From: Promethearchaeum sp.
Lineage (GTDB): Archaea; Asgardarchaeota; Lokiarchaeia; Sigyniarchaeales; Promethearchaeaceae
Direction of reading: 5' to 3'
NCBI GenBank assembly: GCA_030611625.1
Contig: JAUWPK010000228.1
Span: 1-6,243 of the forward strand
DNA: 6,243 nt
The notes beneath the pieces were generated by a model. The model searched no databases, was not told the DNA's origin, and saw only the letters and a list, made by a program, of their open reading frames with translations. Numbering within the stretch: the stretch's first letter is position 1; every line of letters begins with the position of its first letter. The translations under genes were made by a program, and so were the position numbers. Positions 1 to 5,738 of this stretch are shown here, in pieces.

Positions 1-119
1 ATTTCAGATCCGACCAATCCAGGAGAACCCGTTTACGAAAATACAGGGGGAAGTTCATACGGTGTTTATGTAAGTGGGGATTACGCCTATGTAGCAGATT
101 ATAACAGTGGATTGGCAGT
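1..119 (+). repeat. Perfect direct repeat, copy A (119 bp; copy B at 253-371)
   Basis: Bases 1-119 are identical to bases 253-371, at an offset of 252 bp or two 126-bp units. The match breaks at 120 versus 372 (g versus t). On the left it is cut by the window edge, so the true duplication may be longer. The unit between the copies (127-252) differs at many positions, so unit 1 equals unit 3 but not unit 2. Confidence 0.95.
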
Positions 120-2067
120 GATGAACATTTCAGACCCGACCAATCCAGGAGAACCAGTCTACGAAGATACAACAGGATTGGCAATGGATGTTTACGTGAG
201 TGGGGATTATGCTTACATTTCGGTTGGAAATAGCGGATTGGCAGTGATGAACATTTCAGATCCGACCAATCCAGGAGAACCCGTTTACGAAAATACAGGG
301 GGAAGTTCATACGGTGTTTATGTAAGTGGGGATTACGCCTATGTAGCAGATTATAACAGTGGATTGGCAGTTATTGACATTTCTAATCCAACCAACCCGG
401 GAACGCCCGTGTACGAATATACAACGGGAAGTACAAGCGATATTTATGTGAGCGGGATTTATGCTTACTTAGCAGATGGCAACGGATTAGCGATCATTCA
501 AATCCAAAGAAGGATTGAAATAGTAAATCCGATAATTATAAATAACCCAAGCGATTTTACTGTGGAATCTGGTTATACTGGACAGAGTTTATCATGGACG
601 GCAACGGATTTAAATCCTGACACATACACGATTGATCTCCAAGGCACAGGGATTGTGGAAGGACCTACTACTTGGACATCTGGCATAGAAATCACTTATG
701 ACATCCCAAACGGTTTTATAGTAGGTGACTATATCTACACAGTCAACTTCACGGATTATTTCGGTAATTTTCTAACAGAAAGTGTTACATTTTCAGTAGA
801 TGATACGAGTAATCCAACCATAACTGACGCCCCGCTTGATTTAATTGTGGAATCTGGTTATACTGGACAGAGTTTATCATGGACGGCAACGGATTTAAAT
901 CCTGACACATACACGATTGATCTCCAAGGCACAGGGATTGTGGAAGGTCCTACTACTTGGACATCTGGGATAGAAATTACATTTGACATCCCAGACGGCC
1001 TTGATGTAAATGCTTATGTCTATACGGTCAACTTCACGGATGACTACGGTAATGATGTAACCGAAGAAGTGATAATTTTAGTGGGTGATACAACCGATCC
1101 AACAATAACTGACGCTCCGAGCGATTTTGGCGTGGAATTAGGATATACCGATCAGAGTATATCGTGGACAGCAACTGATCACAATCCTGGCACTTACACT
1201 ATTGAACTCCAAGGATCAGGGATTGTAGATGGACCGACTATTTGGACATCTGGTGGTGCAATCATATATAACATTCCTGATGGTTTTGGTGTAGGAGATT
1301 ATATCTACACTGTCAACTTCACAGATGATTATGATAATTTTATAAATGGGAGTATGATATTTACAGTGGGTGATACAGCAAATCCATTTATTGTGAATTC
1401 TCCAACCGATATAATAGTGGAATCAGGTTATCTAGGACAGAAAATATCTTGGAACGCAACTGACCTCAATCCCAACACTTACACGATCGAACTCCAAGGC
1501 TCAGGGATTATAACAGGACCCACTACATGGTCATCTGGCTTAGAAATTACATATGACATTCCAGAAGGCTTTAATGTGGGTATTTATGTATACACAGTCA
1601 ATTTTACCGACGACTACGGTAATTTTATAGTTGACAGCATTGCATTTACGGTAGAAGATACTATTAGTCCAACCATAACAAACTTTCCGATTGATTTTAC
1701 AGTGGATTTCGGATACACAGGACAGAATATTTCGTGGACGGCAACAGATCTCAATCCATTTACTTACACGATTGAACTCAACGGATCAGAAATTGTAGCA
1801 GGTCCTACCACTTGGACATCTGATAGCGCAATTACATATGATATCCCGGATGATCTTGCTGCGGGAGTTTATGTTTATACTATCACCTTCACAGACGACT
1901 CTGGTAATGTAATAACTGACAGCGTTACATTTACAGTAGAAGAAGACAAAGGGGGAAATCCTGGCGCCATCATTGCGATAATATCGATATTTACAGTTGT
2001 TCCAATATTTATAATTGCTACCATTATAATAAAGAAAAGGAAAAAGAAACGTTCAATTGTGGCATAA
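1..2067 (+). CDS. LVIVD-repeat / Ig-like-repeat surface protein, 5'-truncated by window edge
   Basis: The reading frame is open from base 1, so the gene begins upstream; 688 codons are visible before the TAA. Residue numbers here count from base 1. Residues 1-167 are four LVIVD-type repeats of about 42 residues, which in this family build beta-propeller-like folds. Residues 176-650 are five Ig-like units of exactly 95 residues, each with a G-Y-x-x-Q-x-x-S-W-x-A-T-D core and a Y-x-Y-T-(V/I)-x-F-T-D strand. Residues 656-677 form one hydrophobic helix, followed by a tail of about 11 residues rich in Lys and Arg. This fits a type I membrane protein with a large outer part and a short cytoplasmic tail. 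The signal peptide would lie upstream. I see no cysteine in the visible protein. A role in adhesion or cell-surface recognition is inferred from architecture only; ligand and partners are unknown. The first in-frame TTG (112) falls inside a repeat and is not the real start. Confidence 0.9.
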   Translation: MSDPTNPGEPVYENTGGSSYGVYVSGDYAYVADYNSGLAVMNISDPTNPGEPVYEDTTGLAMDVYVSGDYAYISVGNSGLAVMNISDPTNPGEPVYENTGGSSYGVYVSGDYAYVADYNSGLAVIDISNPTNPGTPVYEYTTGSTSDIYVSGIYAYLADGNGLAIIQIQRRIEIVNPIIINNPSDFTVESGYTGQSLSWTATDLNPDTYTIDLQGTGIVEGPTTWTSGIEITYDIPNGFIVGDYIYTVNFTDYFGNFLTESVTFSVDDTSNPTITDAPLDLIVESGYTGQSLSWTATDLNPDTYTIDLQGTGIVEGPTTWTSGIEITFDIPDGLDVNAYVYTVNFTDDYGNDVTEEVIILVGDTTDPTITDAPSDFGVELGYTDQSISWTATDHNPGTYTIELQGSGIVDGPTIWTSGGAIIYNIPDGFGVGDYIYTVNFTDDYDNFINGSMIFTVGDTANPFIVNSPTDIIVESGYLGQKISWNATDLNPNTYTIELQGSGIITGPTTWSSGLEITYDIPEGFNVGIYVYTVNFTDDYGNFIVDSIAFTVEDTISPTITNFPIDFTVDFGYTGQNISWTATDLNPFTYTIELNGSEIVAGPTTWTSDSAITYDIPDDLAAGVYVYTITFTDDSGNVITDSVTFTVEEDKGGNPGAIIAIISIFTVVPIFIIATIIIKKRKKKRSIVA
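253..371 (+). repeat. Perfect direct repeat, copy B (119 bp; copy A at 1-119)
   Basis: This is the second copy of the 119-bp block, in the same reading frame and coding the same residues of LVIVD unit 3. Identity includes every third codon position, which points to a recent event rather than protein-level constraint. Confidence 0.95.
561..683 (+). repeat. Near-identical block in Ig unit 1 (partner 846-968)
   Basis: Bases 561-662 match 846-947 perfectly (102 bp). After one mismatch (a663 versus t948), another 20 bases match to 683/968. Flanking parts of the same two units are visibly diverged. The block begins and ends inside the domain, not at a unit boundary. Confidence 0.92.
846..968 (+). 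repeat. Near-identical block in Ig unit 2 (partner 561-683)
   Basis: Second copy of the 123-bp block, with one mismatch to the copy 285 bp upstream. Identity ends at 969, where c becomes g. Confidence 0.92.
1966..2064 (+). other. C-terminal transmembrane anchor and basic tail
   Basis: Residues 656-677 of the left surface protein are almost all Ile, Val, Phe, Ala and Thr, with one central Pro. They are followed by K-K-R-K-K-K-R and then S-I-V-A at the end. A G-G-N-P-G linker precedes the helix. This is a classic stop-transfer anchor with the basic side in the cytoplasm. It lacks the G-Y-N-P motif seen in the other surface protein of this window. Confidence 0.8.
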
Positions 2068-2086
2068 ATAATGGAACAACTAAATA

Positions 2087-2114
2087 ATCTCGTTTACGAG
2101 ATCTTTTTTTTTTT
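2087..2114 (+). terminator. Hairpin plus T-run terminator of the left surface-protein gene
   Basis: ATCTCG (2087-2092) and CGAGAT (2097-2102) form a perfect 6-bp stem with a TTTA loop, followed by one C and 11 T residues (2104-2114). It lies 19 bp after the stop codon. T-runs alone can terminate archaeal RNA polymerase; the added hairpin resembles a bacterial intrinsic terminator. Confidence 0.7.
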
Positions 2115-2327
2115 ATTTTCACTAACATATTTCGAAACCACTAACACTTAAAGATAAATTATTTATGTGATTTTAAATTTTTGCGAAATTTATAATTGGA
2201 ATTCACGTTCTTATAGTGAGACCTTTCAACTATAACTTTAGTGAAAAACTGACAATGGAATTTGATAAAAAATGAAAACTAAAATAGTCTCCCTTACTAA
2301 AACCTATTTAGGGAAAAATAACATGGT
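2115..2327. other. Convergent intergenic spacer without recognisable genes
   Basis: This AT-rich stretch lies between the 3' ends of two convergent genes. Short ATG-started frames on either strand stop within a few codons. No tRNA-like or other RNA gene fold was recognised. The only structure seen is a weak 5-bp inverted repeat, TCCCT (2290-2294) with AGGGA (2310-2314), around a 15-base loop. Confidence 0.6.
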
Positions 2328-2346
2328 AAAAAAAAACGGAAAAAAA
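2328..2346 (-). terminator. T-run terminator downstream of the acyl-CoA dehydrogenase gene
   Basis: On the minus strand, just after the TAA at 2350-2352, there is a run of seven T (2346-2340), a short CCG, then nine T (2336-2328). Stacked T-runs directly behind a stop codon are typical archaeal intrinsic terminators. No stem precedes them. Confidence 0.55.
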
Positions 2347-2349
2347 GGT

Positions 2350-3909
2350 TTAGGCTTTTTTCTTTGCCTTATAAATTTCCTTTCCAGCCCCACTGAGTAC
2401 TTTTGGCAAGGCTTTACTATACGCTGCTTGTTCAATCTTATCCTTTGATTCAATTGCTGCCCTTAATTTAGATAATATCCGTGTTAATTGGCTTTTAGTA
2501 GCTTCCGATAGATATGCAGAATCTTCTGTTAATAACTTATCTGCGCGCTCCATATATAATTCTGTTATCTGTTTTTGAACTTTCCTCTCATTGCGCTTAG
2601 CCTTCTGTATATTACCACTAATTGCCATTGCAGTTCCTGCTTTAATGCCGGCTTCGACAATCATCAGCTGTACATTTCTATGACCACCCACAACTTCCAT
2701 AAGGCGTGAAATATTTTCTCCTCTGTTGATTGCATTATTTGAACCAGGTTCATCAATCGCACCACGACCTCCGCACATCTGAACAATTTCATAAGCAGCA
2801 TGATGAGATAATTTAGCAATTAGGTATTTACCTTGGGCAGCCATAATTGCAGCTGATCCTTCGTCCATTGGGTTTGGTTTTTCCCCTCTGTGAATCTTTT
2901 CACCAACCTTTTTATCATAAAAATCAGCAACTTGTAATGCAAATGCTGTATAAGCTGCAGTTTTTGAGTATAAATCATCTAAAACATGGCTAATTCCTTG
3001 GTATTTGAATAAAGATTTTCCAAATTGATGGCGAATTTGAGTAAAAATTGCTCCGTGGGCAACACTATGCCAAAGTCCTGCAAGTGATCCAGATATAATT
3101 GCAATGCGTTCAGGTGTCAAACCACCAAATAATCTGCGGTATCCTACTCCCGGACCAGCTAAAATTCTATCTGCTGGACAATTAACATTATCATAGGTTA
3201 CTTTTGCAATCCCCACACCTCTACCAGCAGGAATATGTAATCGTTCAGCTGTTAAACCCAAATCGCCTCTTTCAAACATGGCTAACATCATCGTTCGACG
3301 AGGATTGGAGATATCTGTAACTCCGTAAGTGCTGAAATAATCTGCGACTGCACCATTTGTGGTATATACTTTGACCCCATTGTATGTTACTGAGCCATCA
3401 TCTTGCATTGTCGCTTTCATTTTCATATTGACTGCATCTGAACCGTGTTCTACTTCAGTAATCCCAATACCACCAACCTTAGTTCCTCTATAAATTTCTT
3501 TTAATGCTTTTTCTTGAACTTCTGTTCTATTTGGGTTATGATATAATGAATTTCCTACAAGGATTGCGCTTGCTGTTGCAGCAAAATCAACTTCAGGAGC
3601 CATTCCGTTGTTGGCTAAGCTTAACAAAATTTGATGTTTACAACTTCCTTTAACTCCATCATATGTATTCATTCTTTGGAGCATGTAATTTTCTCCCATC
3701 CTAGGTAACATATCGTAAACGTCTTCTATATTGACATGTTTTTGCATTTTAAGGCAAACTTCTTGGAAACCTAAGAACATGTCTTTATCTTCTTTATTTA
3801 GAAGAGGGAGTATGTTTGTATTAATAAAAGAATAGCGATTCTTCAAACTGAGCGCTTTCTCATAGTTTTTTTCTAATAAATTTGTATATTTTACATCTTT
3901 TAATTTCAT
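2350..3909 (-). CDS. Acyl-CoA dehydrogenase family flavoprotein with lysine-rich C-terminal extension
   Basis: The product is 519 residues from the ATG at 3909. The family uses FAD to make an alpha,beta double bond in acyl-CoA thioesters, usually passing electrons to an electron-transfer flavoprotein. An N-terminal helical region is followed by the central beta domain with G-I-G-I-T-E-V-E-H-G-S-D (147-158; family form TE-x-x-x-GSD) and Y-N-G-x-K-V-Y-T-T-N. The C-terminal helical domain has P-E-R (266-268), R-H-Q-F-G (293-297, FAD contact) and Q-M-C-G-G-R-G (377-383). Two candidate catalytic Glu are visible: E405 in R-L-M-E-V, at about the MCAD-type position, and E267 in P-E-R, at about the isovaleryl-CoA-dehydrogenase-type position. 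Typical members have about 380-400 residues; the excess includes a charged, probably helical tail of about 90 residues ending in K-A-K-K-K-A. An in-frame TTG at 3921 would add four residues; ATG is preferred because no ribosome site favours the TTG. The substrate cannot be told. No signal peptide or membrane segment, so cytoplasmic. Confidence 0.88.
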   Translation of the reverse strand: MKLKDVKYTNLLEKNYEKALSLKNRYSFINTNILPLLNKEDKDMFLGFQEVCLKMQKHVNIEDVYDMLPRMGENYMLQRMNTYDGVKGSCKHQILLSLANNGMAPEVDFAATASAILVGNSLYHNPNRTEVQEKALKEIYRGTKVGGIGITEVEHGSDAVNMKMKATMQDDGSVTYNGVKVYTTNGAVADYFSTYGVTDISNPRRTMMLAMFERGDLGLTAERLHIPAGRGVGIAKVTYDNVNCPADRILAGPGVGYRRLFGGLTPERIAIISGSLAGLWHSVAHGAIFTQIRHQFGKSLFKYQGISHVLDDLYSKTAAYTAFALQVADFYDKKVGEKIHRGEKPNPMDEGSAAIMAAQGKYLIAKLSHHAAYEIVQMCGGRGAIDEPGSNNAINRGENISRLMEVVGGHRNVQLMIVEAGIKAGTAMAISGNIQKAKRNERKVQKQITELYMERADKLLTEDSAYLSEATKSQLTRILSKLRAAIESKDKIEQAAYSKALPKVLSGAGKEIYKAKKKA

Positions 3910-4035
3910 AATTTTTTTCAACTCGTAATTTTAGTTTGTTATTGATATCAGAATTTGCGCCTAAATAAGCGTATTTTCTTTTTTTTGAAGTAAAATCGGT
4001 AACATCTAGACATTTATTTGATGAAAAATTTAACT
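3910..4035 (-). promoter_or_regulatory. Spacer with candidate TATA box for the acyl-CoA dehydrogenase gene
   Basis: The 126-bp gap between the oxidase stop and the dehydrogenase ATG holds, on the minus strand, CTTATTTAG (3969-3961) preceded by an A-rich purine tract. A start about 25 bases downstream would leave a leader of roughly 30 bases. No strong terminator follows the oxidase gene here, so read-through from it is also possible. The base before the ATG run is A-rich (3910-3918) without a GGAGG- or GGTGA-like ribosome site. The TATA call is pattern-based and weak in such AT-rich DNA. Confidence 0.3.
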
Positions 4036-5649
4036 TTAATTTGGTACAAAGCCCTTATCAATTCCAGAATAATAAAGAAAAAATAATTCTTCGAGGATTT
4101 TTTGACTATCAGATAAATTGATTGGTTTTTCCAGAGAAATTCCCAATTCGGAGCATAAAAACGAATATAAATAAAAATGTGGATTGTGAAATGTATTCCC
4201 TCGGTTAATATCGCTTTTCCAGCTGGCCAAATTCTTTAAATTATTATGTTCCATCCATGGAAACATTATTCCGGGCGAATGCTCTGCCTTTGTTAAAACA
4301 TCTAATTTCGATTGTAATAAAACAACAATTTTAGAGATAGTTTGAGATACTTTTCTTAATGTGGTATTCTTATTTGTATATAAAGCTTCAATTGGAACCG
4401 GAACCCTTAAATGCATTAAAATCCCTTGCCCTTTTCTAAAATTAATGTGCCCATAACCAATTACGATTGGATTAAAATGCATTTCTTCGAGTATTTTATT
4501 AATTTCTTCAAATGCAGAAAGTAAGTTAATTGGGAAAATTAGGATATCTTCAAATCCTGGATAAAGGACAAAATCGGAATTCCCGCTCCCGCTACTGGAA
4601 ATGGTTTGTAAAGCCATTGAAGCGCGTTCTTCCAAATAAACCTTAAATTCATCAAGATTTAGGTTTTTGGTATAAAATTCTGAACTTTTCTTCAAGATAT
4701 TTTCAAAATCTTCCAAAATTTCTGAAGCACCTTTTAATAATATTGCCCATTTAGCTGGAATAGCTAATTCATTTTGATTTTTAGTAAATAATTGCCCGAA
4801 TAAACCTTTAAGAGGATTAACTGATAAAACAAATTCTGCGGTTAGCGGAAATACTTTTTTATCTTGAATAACCTGTAACCCTCTAAAAGTCTCTTCAAGA
4901 TTGCTTCCATAAAGGAGCTTATATTTTAAATTTTCAGGATTCGGGGCGAGTCTTATTTTAGCGTTAAGAATTAAGCCATATATTCCATTTCCACCAACAA
5001 TTTTGGAGAAAAGTGGATCATTTTTTGATATGTTGATAAATTCACCTTTGGGGTTTAGAATTTCCATTGATTCTATCCAATCTTCTATTGCGCCTAATTT
5101 TCCAGAGGTTACTCCGCTTGCATTTGTAGCAATAAGACCGCCAATGCGAACCGGGAGCTTAAATGCACTACTCGGTTGTACTGGAAAAATAAATCTATCA
5201 TTGGTGTCCATAGGAACTCTTCTTATCAGATCTGATACCAATATTTTTTGATCAACCATAATCCAATTTTCGATTTTATCAAAATAATAACTCGTTTCCA
5301 GGCTTTTTAAGCATTCTAAATCAACGACTGCATATGGATTGGCAAAACCACCAGATAATCCAGTCTTTCCGGCAGCAAATGTAATTGGAATTTTATTTTC
5401 ACGACTTACTTTCACAATAATTTGGATCTGTCCACGTGTTAAAGGTTTAAGTAGAACTTCGGGAGAAAAGTGCAAAAATGAACAATCTTGAATGGAACCC
5501 GCAAATATTGGATTATCTTTTCTAAGGATCATCCCAAAACCTGAGTGTGAAATATTTCTGAATTTATCAAGAGGAAGATTGGAAAAGCGGGTAAAACCTT
5601 GATTTTCTAAATCCCTAATAAATTGATCAATATTTTCACGGCTTATCAT
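4036..5649 (-). CDS. GlcD / D-lactate-dehydrogenase-type FAD-binding oxidoreductase
   Basis: The product is 537 residues from an ATG at 5649. It is a PCMH-type (VAO-family) flavoprotein. The N-terminal FAD domain shows A-A-G-K-T-G-L-S-G-G (92-101), matching the family's G-G-x-T-G-x-x-G-G loop, then I-G-G-L-I-A-T-N-A-S-G-V (169-180) and V-G-G-N-G-I-Y-G-L-I (218-227). The C-terminal half resembles the FAD-oxidase C domain: G-Y-G-H-I-N (398-403), A-E-H-S-P-G (455-460, in place of the usual G-E-H-G-I-G) and N-T-F-H-N-P (485-490, like the terminal N-P-G-K region). The usual G-H-x-G-D-G-N-x-H motif is altered. Family members oxidise 2-hydroxy acids such as D-lactate or glycolate, or catalyse related flavin chemistry; substrate and electron acceptor here are unknown. 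There is no cysteine-rich iron-sulfur domain, signal peptide or membrane helix, so it is probably a cytoplasmic or peripheral enzyme. No Shine-Dalgarno site precedes the ATG. It lies upstream of the acyl-CoA dehydrogenase gene on the same strand. Confidence 0.85.
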   Translation of the reverse strand: MISRENIDQFIRDLENQGFTRFSNLPLDKFRNISHSGFGMILRKDNPIFAGSIQDCSFLHFSPEVLLKPLTRGQIQIIVKVSRENKIPITFAAGKTGLSGGFANPYAVVDLECLKSLETSYYFDKIENWIMVDQKILVSDLIRRVPMDTNDRFIFPVQPSSAFKLPVRIGGLIATNASGVTSGKLGAIEDWIESMEILNPKGEFINISKNDPLFSKIVGGNGIYGLILNAKIRLAPNPENLKYKLLYGSNLEETFRGLQVIQDKKVFPLTAEFVLSVNPLKGLFGQLFTKNQNELAIPAKWAILLKGASEILEDFENILKKSSEFYTKNLNLDEFKVYLEERASMALQTISSSGSGNSDFVLYPGFEDILIFPINLLSAFEEINKILEEMHFNPIVIGYGHINFRKGQGILMHLRVPVPIEALYTNKNTTLRKVSQTISKIVVLLQSKLDVLTKAEHSPGIMFPWMEHNNLKNLASWKSDINRGNTFHNPHFYLYSFLCSELGISLEKPINLSDSQKILEELFFLYYSGIDKGFVPN

Positions 5650-5730
5650 CTAATTAAACCCAAAAATAAATAAAAAGAGAATAAACAAAAAATTTTCCTA
5701 TTTGTTAAAGAAAATAAGAAAAATGAAATT
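5650..5730 (-). promoter_or_regulatory. AT-rich upstream region of the FAD-oxidase gene, possible promoter
   Basis: This spacer carries several TATA-like stretches on the minus strand, including TTTTTTGTTTATTC (about 5692-5679) after a G-G-A-A-A-A purine stretch. A start about 25 bases downstream would lie close to the ATG at 5649 and give a nearly leaderless message, which fits the absence of a ribosome site. A second stretch, TTTATTTATTTTTG (5674-5661), is too near the ATG to serve. Base composition alone makes chance matches likely. Confidence 0.22.
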
Positions 5731-5738
5731 AAAAAAAA
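5731..5738 (-). terminator. T-run terminator directly after the right surface-protein gene
   Basis: Eight T residues on the minus strand (5738-5731) abut the TAA of the LVIVD-repeat gene, and further T-rich stretches follow. This fits a hairpin-free archaeal terminator and would separate the surface-protein transcript from the flavoenzyme genes. Confidence 0.45.

Larger units (their letters stand above)
1..501 (+). repeat. Four tandem 126-bp units encoding LVIVD-type repeats
   Basis: Units start at 1, 127, 253 and 379. The first three are exactly 126 bp (42 codons); the last is 123 bp. Each unit reads I-S-(D/N)-P-T-N-P-G at its start, then V-Y-V-S-G-D-Y-A-Y in the middle and S-G-L-A-V at its end (unit 4 varies slightly). 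More units probably lie upstream. The pattern matches the LVIVD repeat family (Pfam PF08309, named from memory). Unit 4 is the most diverged, as is usual for an array-capping unit. Confidence 0.85.
526..1950 (+). repeat. Five tandem 285-bp units encoding 95-residue Ig-like domains
   Basis: Units start at 526, 811, 1096, 1381 and 1666. A shared gtg codon anchors them at 562, 847, 1132, 1417 and 1702, so the period is exactly 285 bp with no net insertion or deletion over five units. Each unit encodes an all-beta, Ig-like fold by sequence pattern: conserved S-W-x-A-T-D early, T-W-(T/S)-S midway and Y-T-(V/I)-x-F-T-D late. Units 3, 4 and 5 are clearly diverged from one another, while units 1 and 2 share a long identical block. 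Confidence 0.85.

Noticed and set aside
112..114. TTG as start of the left surface-protein gene
   Set aside because: The frame is open from base 1, and the codons before 112 encode a full LVIVD repeat identical to a later one, so the start lies outside the window.
1..501. CRISPR-like repeat array
   Set aside because: The repeats are 126 bp, in frame, without unique spacers, and encode a known protein repeat.
2290..2314. Inverted repeat TCCCT/AGGGA as a terminator or RNA element
   Set aside because: The stem is only 5 bp with a 15-base AT-rich loop and has no long T-run on either side; it is likely chance.
3919..3921. TTG start for the acyl-CoA dehydrogenase
   Set aside because: It adds only M-K-K-I before an in-frame ATG at 3909 and has no ribosome site of its own; ATG is the simpler choice.
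5003..5251. 82-codon open frame on the plus strand
   Set aside because: It lies wholly antisense inside the conserved FAD-binding region of the oxidase gene and its translation shows no recognisable domain; it is a shadow frame.
4036..5649. Alkyl-dihydroxyacetonephosphate synthase (ether-lipid enzyme)
   Set aside because: It belongs to the same flavoprotein superfamily, but I see no His-triplet-type active-site motif characteristic of that enzyme, and the C-terminal A-E-H-S-P-G region fits the GlcD/D-lactate type better.
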